Below, piece by piece: positions 1 to 8,715 of a stretch of DNA of 64,000 nt (the stretch's first letter is position 1; every line of letters starts with the position of its first letter). The stretch spans positions 62,001-126,000 of the forward strand of contig DATCMH010000022.1 in NCBI GenBank assembly GCA_036563505.1, written 5' to 3'. The notes under the pieces were generated by a model. That model did no database searches. It saw only the letters and a program-made list of their open reading frames with translations, and was not told where the DNA came from. Both the position numbers and the translations under genes were made by a program. This stretch comes from DATCMH01 sp036563505 (GTDB lineage Bacteria; Pseudomonadota; Alphaproteobacteria; Rhizobiales; Beijerinckiaceae).

Positions 1-314
1 ACCGCGCGGTCCGGGTGCCCTTCCCCCAGCGGGTGACCGGGCCTGGCCCCTTACGCGCGGTGCTGAAGGCGATGGCAGACGGGGCGCGGTCAGCTCCCGC
101 AGGCGAGGGGCAAGCCCGCCTGCCGTAAGGAAATGTGTTGACGGCGAAGCGCCGGAGCCTAAGGAACGAAGATCGATCGGGGCGGTTCTCGCCGTCTCGA
201 AACCGCTCAAGCGAGCCGAACGAGCCGCCGGAACAGGCGGTACGCCGCGGGCCACGCCTTCGGACCCTCCGAGGGCGCCCTGAAACGGCGGTCGGCGACA
301 GGAGGAGATTTCCC
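1..314. other. Upstream region of pckA, no gene recognised
   Basis: I recognise no conserved coding sequence here. The pckA frame stays open upstream to a start codon at 135, but the extra 60 residues are arginine/proline-rich and unlike the family N-terminus, so I treat this stretch as non-coding leader. No convincing promoter pair or operator was found. A gene ending before position 1 may lie off the left edge. Confidence 0.4.
300..307 (+). promoter_or_regulatory. Ribosome binding site that sets the pckA start
   Basis: The purine run AGGAGGAG ends seven bases before the GTG at 315. It is the only strong Shine-Dalgarno match near the gene and favours the internal GTG over the longer open frame from 135. 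Confidence 0.75.
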
Positions 315-1925
<1,611 letters not shown>

Positions 1926-1959
1926 CGGCTGACGCCGGTCTCGTCCTACGGAGCGGCGC

Positions 1960-2229
1960 GTGCGCATCCTGTGGGACGAGCCGAAGCGTCAGAGCAACTT
2001 GGCGCTCCATCGGCTCGATTTCGCCGATGTCGGTGAACCGTTCCTGGACGAAGCGCTCGTCGTTCCGAGCTATGCCGGTCTACGAGGAGAGCCGCGCTAT
2101 CGAGCCATCGGACTGCTCGAAGCCGATCTCGTCACCCTGATCTTCTCGCCGCTTGGAACCGAGGCTATCTCTCTGATCAGCCTGCGTCGGGCGAGCCGGA
2201 AGGAGCGGAGGATCTATGGAGCGCGATAG
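1960..2229 (+). CDS. brnT: BrnT-family toxin
   Basis: Likely ribonuclease toxin of a type II toxin-antitoxin pair. The 89-residue protein starts MRILWDEPKRQSN, matching the BrnT opening (W-D-x-x-K...N), and carries the family's RYRAIGLL strand and the C-terminal ISLRRASRKERRIY segment (family form: ISARRATRKERRxY). The chosen start is a GTG with ACGGAG just upstream. It overlaps brnA by 14 bases, so the pair is translationally coupled and toxin-first, as is usual for this family. BrnT acts in the cytoplasm and is neutralised by complex formation with BrnA, which typically autorepresses the operon. No dedicated promoter is obvious in the 34-base gap after pckA. Confidence 0.85.
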   Translation: MRILWDEPKRQSNLALHRLDFADVGEPFLDEALVVPSYAGLRGEPRYRAIGLLEADLVTLIFSPLGTEAISLISLRRASRKERRIYGAR

Positions 2230-2518
2230 ACATCCGTTGGTCCACGACATCTCCGACGAGGAGGAGGCGAGGATCCAGACCGGCATCGCCGCCGATCCTG
2301 AGAACCCCGAATTCACGGCGGCGGAGTTTCGGCGCGCGAAATCCTTTCGAGAAGTGATGGCGCGACAGGCCGCGACCTCTCCGCAAACCTCCGAGAAGGT
2401 ATCGGTCAAGCTCGATCGCGACCTGGTCGAACATTTCAAGGCGGGGGGGCGCGGTTGGCAGGATCGTCTCAACACCGCCCTACGCTCGACCCTCGCGAGA
2501 CGCGCCGGCCGGTCATGA
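2216..2518 (+). CDS. brnA: BrnA-family antitoxin
   Basis: Antitoxin and probable autorepressor paired with BrnT. The 100-residue protein has an acidic N-terminal half (HDISDEEEARIQ) and a C-terminal ribbon-helix-helix-like segment VSVKLDRDLVEHFKAGGRGW followed by QDRLNTALR, the BrnA signature. The ATG at 2216 follows AGGAGCGGAG and lies inside the end of brnT. In the family the C-terminal part binds operator DNA and the N-terminal part contacts the toxin. Nothing appears degraded. Confidence 0.85.
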   Translation: MERDRHPLVHDISDEEEARIQTGIAADPENPEFTAAEFRRAKSFREVMARQAATSPQTSEKVSVKLDRDLVEHFKAGGRGWQDRLNTALRSTLARRAGRS

Positions 2519-2546
2519 GCTTGCGATTGCAGTCGAGACACGCGCG

Positions 2547-3647
2547 ATGATCGTTCTCGTCATCGGCGCGGGCGTCATCGGCCTTGCGGTCGGCCGGGCG
2601 CTCGCGCTCGATGGCCACGAGGTGATCGTCGCCGAGCAGGGCACCGGGATCGGCGGGGGCGTCTCTTCGCGCAACTCCGAGGTCGTGCATGCCGGCATGT
2701 ACTACCCGACCGGGTCCCTGAAGGCCCGCTTCTGCGTCGAGGGGCGGCGTCTCCTGTACGAGTTTTGCGAGAGCCACGGCGTGCCCCACCGCCGCTGCGG
2801 CAAGCTCATCGTCGCCACCGACGAGGCGGAAGCGGCGAAGATCGCGGCGATCCACGCGCAGGGGCTCGCCAACGGCGTCGAGGGGTTGAACCTGATCGAT
2901 GGCGAGGAGGCGCGCCGCCTCGAGCCGAACCTCGCCTGCACCGCCGCGATCCACTCGCCCGAGACGGGCATCGTCGACAGCCACGCCCTCATGGTGGCGC
3001 TGCGCGGCGACATCGAGGATGCAGGCGGCGCCGTGGTCTTCGGCACGCCGGTCGAGCGCCTCACCCGCGGAGCCGATGGGCATGCTTGGGACGTCCATCA
3101 CGGCGGCGTCGAGGCCGGCACCATGCCCTTCGACGCGGTGGTGAACACCGCGAGCCTCGGCGGGCCGCGCCTGGCGCTCGAAACTGAGGGCTACCCGGTG
3201 GCCCGCGTGCCGCGGCTTCACCTCGCCAAGGGCAACTATTTCGGCTGCCTCGGCAAGCCGGCCTTCACGCGCCTCATCTACCCGGCCCCCGTGGACGGCG
3301 GACTCGGCACCCACGTGACGCTCGATCTTGCCGGCCGCATGCGCTTCGGTCCGGATGTCGAATGGGTCGAGCACGAGGATTACGAGGTCGACCCGAACCG
3401 GGCCGAAGCCTTCGCCGCCTCCATCCGCCGCTACTGGCCGGGGCTGCCCGACGGCGCGCTCGTGCCCGACTACGCCGGCATCCGCCCCAAACTCTCCGGC
3501 CCCGGCGAGCCCGCGGCTGACTTCGTGATCGACGGCCCGCAGGAGCACGGGCTGCCGGGCCTCGTCCACCTCTTCGGCATCGAGAGCCCGGGTCTCACCG
3601 CGTCGCTTGCCATCGGCGCGGAGGTGGCCCGGCGCCTTGCGGCGTGA
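2547..3647 (+). CDS. FAD-dependent oxidoreductase, L-2-hydroxyglutarate dehydrogenase-like
   Basis: Flavoprotein of the DAO/LhgO family, probably oxidising an L-2-hydroxy acid such as L-2-hydroxyglutarate to the 2-keto acid. The 366-residue protein opens with the Rossmann dinucleotide-binding motif VIGAGVIGLAVGRAL and the following acidic residue (E34 region). It contains SSRNSEVVHAGMYYP, typical of L-2-hydroxyglutarate oxidases, and a C-terminal LFGIESPGLTASLAIG segment that closes the FAD site. The start lies 28 bases after brnA with no clear own promoter. The substrate is inferred from family resemblance only; glycine/sarcosine oxidase-type activity cannot be excluded. Confidence 0.8.
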   Translation: MIVLVIGAGVIGLAVGRALALDGHEVIVAEQGTGIGGGVSSRNSEVVHAGMYYPTGSLKARFCVEGRRLLYEFCESHGVPHRRCGKLIVATDEAEAAKIAAIHAQGLANGVEGLNLIDGEEARRLEPNLACTAAIHSPETGIVDSHALMVALRGDIEDAGGAVVFGTPVERLTRGADGHAWDVHHGGVEAGTMPFDAVVNTASLGGPRLALETEGYPVARVPRLHLAKGNYFGCLGKPAFTRLIYPAPVDGGLGTHVTLDLAGRMRFGPDVEWVEHEDYEVDPNRAEAFAASIRRYWPGLPDGALVPDYAGIRPKLSGPGEPAADFVIDGPQEHGLPGLVHLFGIESPGLTASLAIGAEVARRLAA

Positions 3648-3651
3648 GGCG

Positions 3652-5070
3652 TCAGCGGAAGAACACGAAGGTGGCGAGGAGGAAGGTCGGCACCAGCACC
3701 GCGCCGGACCAGAGCATGTAGCCGAAGAAGCTCGGCATCTTGACGCCGCCGTCCTTGGCGATGGCGTAGACCATGAAGTTCGGGGCGTTGCCGATGTAGG
3801 AGTTCGCCCCCATGAACACCGCGCCCGACGAGATGGCGGCCAGGGTCAGCGCGCCCGTCGTCATGAGCCGGCCCGGGTCGCCGCCGGCGAGCTCGAAGAA
3901 GACGAGGTAGGTCGGGGCGTTATCGAGGAAGGACGAGAGGCCGCCGGTGAGCCAGAAATAGGCGGCGTTGTTCGCCGAGCCGTCGGGGTTCGTCACGAGC
4001 GCCACCAGGGGTGCGAAGACGCCGTTTGGGCCGGCCTTCAGCATGGCGAGCACCGGCACCATGCAGAGGAAAATGCCGGCGAAGAGCTTGGCGACCTCCT
4101 TGATGGGCGCCCAGGTGAAGCCGTTGCCGGCCCGGTCGTCCGGGGCGGTGAGGGCCCAGGAGAGACCGGCGGCCACCACCATCACCGTGTCGCGCAGCGC
4201 GTTCTGCAGCTCGACCTCGACGCCGGCGAGCGTGAAAGCGATGCCGGGCTTCCACGACGCGCTCATCAGGATGGCCCCGATCACGAGGCCGATGAGCGGA
4301 AGATTCACGAGACCGGTGACGCGGACGCGTTCGTCGTCGGGCGTGGGGTCGGGCAGGGGGCGGAAGTAGGCGCCCTCCCGGCGGTAGAGGATCGTGTCGA
4401 GGACGACGAAGGCCGCGAGCACGACGCCGCCGACGAACAGGGTTTCGGTGAACAGGTGCCGCGTCGTCCAGAAGAAGTCGACGCCGCGCAGGAAGCCGAG
4501 GAACAGGGGCGGGTCGCCGAGCGGGGTCAGCGAGCCGCCGATGTTCGACACCAGGAAGATGAAGAACACGACGACGTGGACATTGTAGCGCCGGTTGTCG
4601 TTCGCCCGCATCACGGGCCGGATCATCACCATGGAAGCACCGGTGGTGCCGATAAAGCTCGCCAGCCCCGTCCCGATGAGAAGGAGGACGGTGTTGGTCA
4701 TCGGGCTGCCGTGCAGGTTTCCCCGAATCCGGATGCCGCCGGCGATGGTGAAGAGGGCGAACAGCAGAAGGATGAAAGGCAGGTATTCGAGAAACGCCAC
4801 GTGGACGACGGCGCTGGCGGCGACGGGAAGGCCCTGGACGGCTGCGAGCGGCACCACGACGAGCGCCGCCCAGAAAGCCGCGATCTTGCCCTGGTGATGC
4901 TCCCAGGCATGGGCTGCGAGCAGGGGCAAGAGCGCGATCGAGAGCAGGATGCCGAGGAAAGGGAGGGCCCAGACAAGACCCAACGACTGCCCGTCAAGCT
5001 CCGCGGCGAGCGCCACGTCGGGAAGGATGAGACAGGCCAAGAGCGCCAAGGCGCGGCGGCGTTGCGGCAC
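3652..5070 (-). CDS. Sodium:proton antiporter-like transporter (ArsB/NhaD/CitM superfamily)
   Basis: Inner membrane ion transporter of 472 residues. An N-terminal hydrophobic signal-like segment ending near LAAEL is followed by about 11-12 membrane segments. Two pseudo-symmetric re-entrant motifs typical of the ion-transporter superfamily are visible: FIGTTGASMVMIRP with NIGGSLTPLGDPPLFLGFL in the first half, and GANSYIGNAPNFMVYAIA in the second. The start is GTG. It converges on the FAD oxidoreductase gene (4-base gap) and is divergent from the amidotransferase gene. Na+/H+ exchange is inferred from annotated homologues; an organic anion substrate remains possible. Confidence 0.75.
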   Translation of the reverse strand: MPQRRRALALLACLILPDVALAAELDGQSLGLVWALPFLGILLSIALLPLLAAHAWEHHQGKIAAFWAALVVVPLAAVQGLPVAASAVVHVAFLEYLPFILLLFALFTIAGGIRIRGNLHGSPMTNTVLLLIGTGLASFIGTTGASMVMIRPVMRANDNRRYNVHVVVFFIFLVSNIGGSLTPLGDPPLFLGFLRGVDFFWTTRHLFTETLFVGGVVLAAFVVLDTILYRREGAYFRPLPDPTPDDERVRVTGLVNLPLIGLVIGAILMSASWKPGIAFTLAGVEVELQNALRDTVMVVAAGLSWALTAPDDRAGNGFTWAPIKEVAKLFAGIFLCMVPVLAMLKAGPNGVFAPLVALVTNPDGSANNAAYFWLTGGLSSFLDNAPTYLVFFELAGGDPGRLMTTGALTLAAISSGAVFMGANSYIGNAPNFMVYAIAKDGGVKMPSFFGYMLWSGAVLVPTFLLATFVFFR

Positions 5071-5261
5071 GAACGATCCCCAGGCGTCTGTCGGATTTGG
5101 CGCTTCGCGAGCCCGATCTCCGCTGTCATGGCAGCCTTAAGGCTCTTACGACAGAGGTTTTCCGGCAGCAACGCACCGGGCCCGCATTAACGCCTTGTTC
5201 ACCACGATCGCCGAATCGTAAAAAAATGTGACGGTGTCCGCGCCGCGAAGGGTCATCCGCG

Positions 5262-6053
5262 ATGTGCCGCTTCCTCGCCTACCGGGGCGAACCGATCTTC
5301 CTCTCCGACCTCGTCTGCGCCCCGCGCCACTCCCTGGTGCATCAGTCGCTCCACGCGACGGAGGCCAAGACCGAGACGAACGGCGACGGCTTCGGCCTCG
5401 GCTGGTACGGCGAGCGCGAGGCGCCCGGCCTCTACCGCGAGGTGCGCCCCGCTTGGTCGGACGAGAACCTGCGCTCGCTCTGCACCCAGGTGCGCTCGCG
5501 CCTGTTCTTCGCCCACGTGCGGGCCTCGACGTTCGGCTCGACGACGCGGGCGAACTGCCATCCTTTCGCCCATGGGCGGCACCTCTTCATGCACAACGGC
5601 CAGGTCGGCGGCTACGCGCAGATCAAGCGCCGGATCGAGGAGCTGATCCCGGACCAGCTCTACGCCCATCGCCTCGGCACGGGCGACACCGAGGCCGTGT
5701 TCCTGGCGGCCCTCGCCTTCGGCCTCGCCGACGACCCGCTCGGGGCCATGGCGCGCACCTTGAAGGTGGTGAAGGGCCTGATGGATGCGGCCGGGATCAC
5801 CGAACCCCTGCGCTTCACCGCAGCCTACACGGACGGGCAGAGCCTCTACAGCTACCGCTGGGCCTGCGATGCCAAGCCGCCGAGCCTCTACTACCGCGAG
5901 ACGGAAACGGGTCTCGTGGTCGTTTCCGAGCCCTTCGACGACGGACTGACAGCTTGGCGCGAGGTGCCCAAAGGCTGCACGCTCATCGCCCGGCCCGGCC
6001 GGCGCGCGGAGGTGACCTGCCTCAACGAGGCCATGAGCCGAATCGCGGCCTAA
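5262..6053 (+). CDS. Class II glutamine amidotransferase (YafJ/EgtC-like)
   Basis: N-terminal nucleophile hydrolase of the glutamine amidotransferase class II family, 263 residues. Cys2 after the initiator Met (MCRFLAYRG) is the predicted nucleophile. Other family features are NGDGFGLGWYG, the oxyanion-side FAHVRAST and CHPFAHGRHLFMHNGQV. The protein holds only the glutaminase-like domain and has no fused synthetase. The physiological substrate of YafJ-type proteins is unsettled. A gamma-glutamyl hydrolase role as in EgtC is possible, but no ergothioneine genes are nearby. It is divergent from the antiporter gene with a 191-base shared upstream region. Confidence 0.85.
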   Translation: MCRFLAYRGEPIFLSDLVCAPRHSLVHQSLHATEAKTETNGDGFGLGWYGEREAPGLYREVRPAWSDENLRSLCTQVRSRLFFAHVRASTFGSTTRANCHPFAHGRHLFMHNGQVGGYAQIKRRIEELIPDQLYAHRLGTGDTEAVFLAALAFGLADDPLGAMARTLKVVKGLMDAAGITEPLRFTAAYTDGQSLYSYRWACDAKPPSLYYRETETGLVVVSEPFDDGLTAWREVPKGCTLIARPGRRAEVTCLNEAMSRIAA

Positions 6054-6067
6054 AAAAAGACCTCCCC

Positions 6068-6195
6068 GTCATTCCGGGGCTCGGCGCGAGCCGAGAACCC
6101 GGAATCCATGACTGGGTGGCACGCCTCGCAGAACAATCAGCCTGTCACCCGGTCGTGGGTTCCGGGCTCGACGCTGCGCATCGCCCCGGAATGAC
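6068..6195. repeat. Palindromic intergenic repeat, family R1, copy 1
   Basis: Starts GTCATTCCGGGGCTCGG and ends with the complementary GCCCCGGAATGAC. The interior holds GAACCCGGAATCCATGAC and GTGGGTTCCGGGCTCG, so the outer arms and the inner halves can each pair. It lies between two convergent genes. Related copies are at 16207, 23203 and 40570. Confidence 0.85.
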
Positions 6196-6208
6196 AGGGC
6201 TGCCGGCT

Positions 6209-8161
6209 TCACCGCCGAAACGTCTTAACCTCGCTCTGCGAGCCGTCGGCATAGGTGAGCTGGAGGGAGACCGAGCGCGTCGATTTCGGGATCGTCACGT
6301 AAGGCTTGAGGTGTGAGGGGATGGCGTAGGGCTCGCGCACGTCGCAGGGCGGGATGGGCAGGGCCTTGTCCATCGGCCCGTCGTCGAAGCCGATGACGGC
6401 TTGGGCGATGGCGCAGCGGTAGCTCACGAGGTGCGTGTAGTAGAGAAGCGTATCCCAGTCCGGCCGGAAGGCGAGCCAGGCGTTCTGGGTCATGTCGAGG
6501 GTCGCGCGCAGGGTCTTGGCAAGCGCCGCCCGCGGCTCGAAGGCGTGGGACGAGACCGCGGACGGCACGCCGTCGGCATCCTCATAGCGCAGGTGGATCA
6601 CCGTCGGCGGCTGGTCCGGCGGCAGCTCGAAGTACATCTGCGGGAACGGCTTGCCCGTGCGCTGGTCCAGGGTCGGCGACGTGCCCGTCGAGCGGAACAC
6701 GCCCGTCTCGCCGACGAGGTAGGAGAGGCTCGTCGCGGCTTCGGGCGGCATCACCGTGACCATCCAGCCTGAATTGGAGCGGGTCAGCTGGATCGAGGGC
6801 TGGGTCGAGGCGGTGGCGAAGTAGGCGTCCAGCGCCTGGCTGCGCCGGCGCGCCTTGTCGAGCCAGGACGAGAGCACGGACTGGTCGAGGAAGAACGGGT
6901 TGAGCCGCCCCTCCGTATCGGCCCTCAGGAAGGCCCTGAGCGCCGTCTGCTCGGCCCGCCGGTCGCGCAGGGTCTGGGCCGCGCCGATGCGGTCCTCGCC
7001 GTGCTCCTCCGCCAGCAGGTACTGGGCCGGCGGGTAGTCCGGGTGTGCTGCGGCGAAGGCCGCGACCTTGGCCCGGCGCTCCGCCCCGTCGAACTGCAGG
7101 GCATGGACGAGGGAGACGGCCCGGCCCGGCGTTTGCGCCGCCAGTTCCGAGAAGGTCTCCCGCGCCCCGGCCCGGCCTTCCTGCGCGCGCAGGAGCGCCG
7201 CGTAGCGCAGCAGCGGGTCGATCCGCTCGCTGCCTTGAACCGCAAGCTGGTGATAGGCGCGCCGGGCGGCCGGTGCCTCGCCCCGCGCCTCGAGCACCCG
7301 CGCATTGTGGTAGAGCTCCGGCGGGCTTTTCGGGTCGGCGACGAGCCCGCCCTGCCGGGCGAGCTGGGCCAGGGCCTCGACGGGATCGGCCGGCAGGGCC
7401 GGCGGCGCGGATTGCGCCGTCGCCGTCGGCGTAGGTGGCGGCACCGGCGCCACGGCTTGCGGCGGCGCCGCAGCCTGCTGGCCCGGCGCCGTCCCGCTCA
7501 TGCCCGGCGGTTCGGCTGAGCGAGGCATGAGCCACACGGCACCGAGGCCCGCCGCGATGAGGGCGGCGGTGCCGGATCCGATGAGCCAGGTCGCTACGCG
7601 GCGCTTAGGAGCCTCTTTCGGCTCGGGCGATGCGGCCGCCGCTTCAGCATTCGGCAGGGCGACCACGAAGGCGTGGACGGGGTTCGGGATGTTCTTCACC
7701 TCCCGCGTGCCGAGGTCGCGGAACGGCACGGAGATCTTGTTCGCCACAGCCTCGTGCACCGAGCGCGAGACGCAGATGCCGCCGGGCTCGGCCAAGCCTT
7801 CGAGGCGGGCGGCGATGTTGACGCCGTCGCCCAACAAGTCGCCGCCGCGCTCGACCACGTCGCCGATGGTGATGCCGATGCGGAACTGGAGCTTGCGGCT
7901 CGGCGGATAGGCCATGTTGCGGGTGCGCAGGCTCTCCTGGATGTCGATCGCCGCCCGCACGGCCTCGACCGCGCTCTCGAATTCCGAGAGCACCGCGTCG
8001 CCCGCCGTGTTGAAGATGCGCCCGCCGTAGCGGCGGATAAAATCGTCGAAGACCTCGCGATAGGCGGAGAGCCGCCGCAGCGTCTCTTCCTCGTCCTCCG
8101 CGACGAGGCGCGAATAGCCGGCGACGTCGGCTGCGACGATGGCCGCGATCTTGCGCTTCAT
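6209..8161 (-). CDS. Class III adenylate/guanylate cyclase with membrane anchor and TPR-like region
   Basis: Makes a cyclic nucleotide, probably cAMP, from the N-terminal catalytic domain (about residues 1-170). Both metal-binding aspartates appear present, D12 in AADVAGYSRL and D55 in NTAGDAVLSEF, and GVNIAARLE follows. One membrane segment lies near residues 190-212, then a proline/alanine-rich linker to about 260, then helical TPR-like repeats to about 430. The last 200 residues are predicted beta-rich and I do not recognise them. With the cyclase N-terminal and a single anchor, the C-terminal 400 residues should be periplasmic and could be a sensor. It stands alone on the minus strand behind an R1 repeat. 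Nucleotide specificity is not decided from sequence. Confidence 0.85.
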   Translation of the reverse strand: MKRKIAAIVAADVAGYSRLVAEDEEETLRRLSAYREVFDDFIRRYGGRIFNTAGDAVLSEFESAVEAVRAAIDIQESLRTRNMAYPPSRKLQFRIGITIGDVVERGGDLLGDGVNIAARLEGLAEPGGICVSRSVHEAVANKISVPFRDLGTREVKNIPNPVHAFVVALPNAEAAAASPEPKEAPKRRVATWLIGSGTAALIAAGLGAVWLMPRSAEPPGMSGTAPGQQAAAPPQAVAPVPPPTPTATAQSAPPALPADPVEALAQLARQGGLVADPKSPPELYHNARVLEARGEAPAARRAYHQLAVQGSERIDPLLRYAALLRAQEGRAGARETFSELAAQTPGRAVSLVHALQFDGAERRAKVAAFAAAHPDYPPAQYLLAEEHGEDRIGAAQTLRDRRAEQTALRAFLRADTEGRLNPFFLDQSVLSSWLDKARRRSQALDAYFATASTQPSIQLTRSNSGWMVTVMPPEAATSLSYLVGETGVFRSTGTSPTLDQRTGKPFPQMYFELPPDQPPTVIHLRYEDADGVPSAVSSHAFEPRAALAKTLRATLDMTQNAWLAFRPDWDTLLYYTHLVSYRCAIAQAVIGFDDGPMDKALPIPPCDVREPYAIPSHLKPYVTIPKSTRSVSLQLTYADGSQSEVKTFRR

Positions 8162-8286
8162 GACCCGCTCCCTCAGGGCAGGGTCCAGACCCCGCCGTGT
8201 CGGACCACTCTTGAGGCGGTTACCCGGACGCAGGCGGTGTTGTGGCGCACTTGGAGCTGAGAGGCAACGCGCAGGCGCCAGACATG

Positions 8287-8310
8287 AAAAAGCCCGGCAC
8301 GAGGCCGGGC
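8287..8310 (-). terminator. Rho-independent terminator of the small secreted protein gene
   Basis: On the minus strand a perfect GCCCGGC/GCCGGGC stem with a 5-base loop is followed by five U residues. It begins about 27 bases after the stop codon at 8337. The plus strand has only three T after the stem. Confidence 0.8.
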
Positions 8311-8336
8311 TTTCAGGAAAGCGGATCGCTCTGCGA

Positions 8337-8579
8337 TCAGCACTCGGTCTTCTGCTTGACCTTCGTGTCGCCGAACTCGTCGGTCTTCTGAACCGTCTTC
8401 GAGCTGCAGCCGACGCTGCCGGTCGTGACTTCCTTCTTCACCACCGTCGGGTTGTCGACCCGCTCCTTGACGATCGTGCGGCTTTCCGCCGGCGCGTCGC
8501 GCTGGATGACCGTGGTGCTCTGGGCGAAAGCGCTCGTGGCGAGGAAGCTCGCGGCGAGCAGGATAGCAGTCTTCTTCAT
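8337..8579 (-). CDS. Small secreted protein of unknown function
   Basis: An 80-residue protein with a clear Sec signal peptide (MKKTAILLAASFLATSAFAQ, cleavage after AFA). The mature part of about 60 residues is charged, with VIQRDAPAESRTIVKERV and TVVKKEV repeats of alternating charge and two cysteines (SVGCSS and the C-terminal C). It may form one periplasmic disulfide. The ATG at 8579 was chosen because GAGGAGG lies just upstream and a signal peptide begins there; the open frame extends to 8615 without such support. It is followed by its own terminator, so it is probably a monocistronic periplasmic protein. Function not recognised. Confidence 0.8.
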   Translation of the reverse strand: MKKTAILLAASFLATSAFAQSTTVIQRDAPAESRTIVKERVDNPTVVKKEVTTGSVGCSSKTVQKTDEFGDTKVKQKTEC

Positions 8580-8585
8580 GTGATG

Positions 8586-8592
8586 CCTCCTC
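8586..8592 (-). promoter_or_regulatory. Ribosome binding site setting the start of the small secreted protein
   Basis: GAGGAGG on the minus strand, six bases before the ATG at 8579. It excludes the upstream in-frame ATG at 8615. Confidence 0.75.
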
Positions 8593-8715
8593 AAGACATT
8601 GAACTGAGCAGGCAACGCGCGGTCGCGTCGACTGTTCCCATGGCCAAGCTTGATGCGTTCGGCATCAGTCGACTGGGGTCAGCGAAGATGAACGGTTGGT
8701 GAATACACGCTCGTC

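Noticed and set aside
138..166. TTGACG as a -35 box for pckA
   Set aside because: At 17 bases downstream there is no recognisable -10 sequence, so I do not call a promoter.
5193..5222. TTGTTC...TAAAAA as a promoter for the amidotransferase gene
   Set aside because: Both boxes are poor and the spacer is 18 bases. The A-run is the main feature. Too weak to report.
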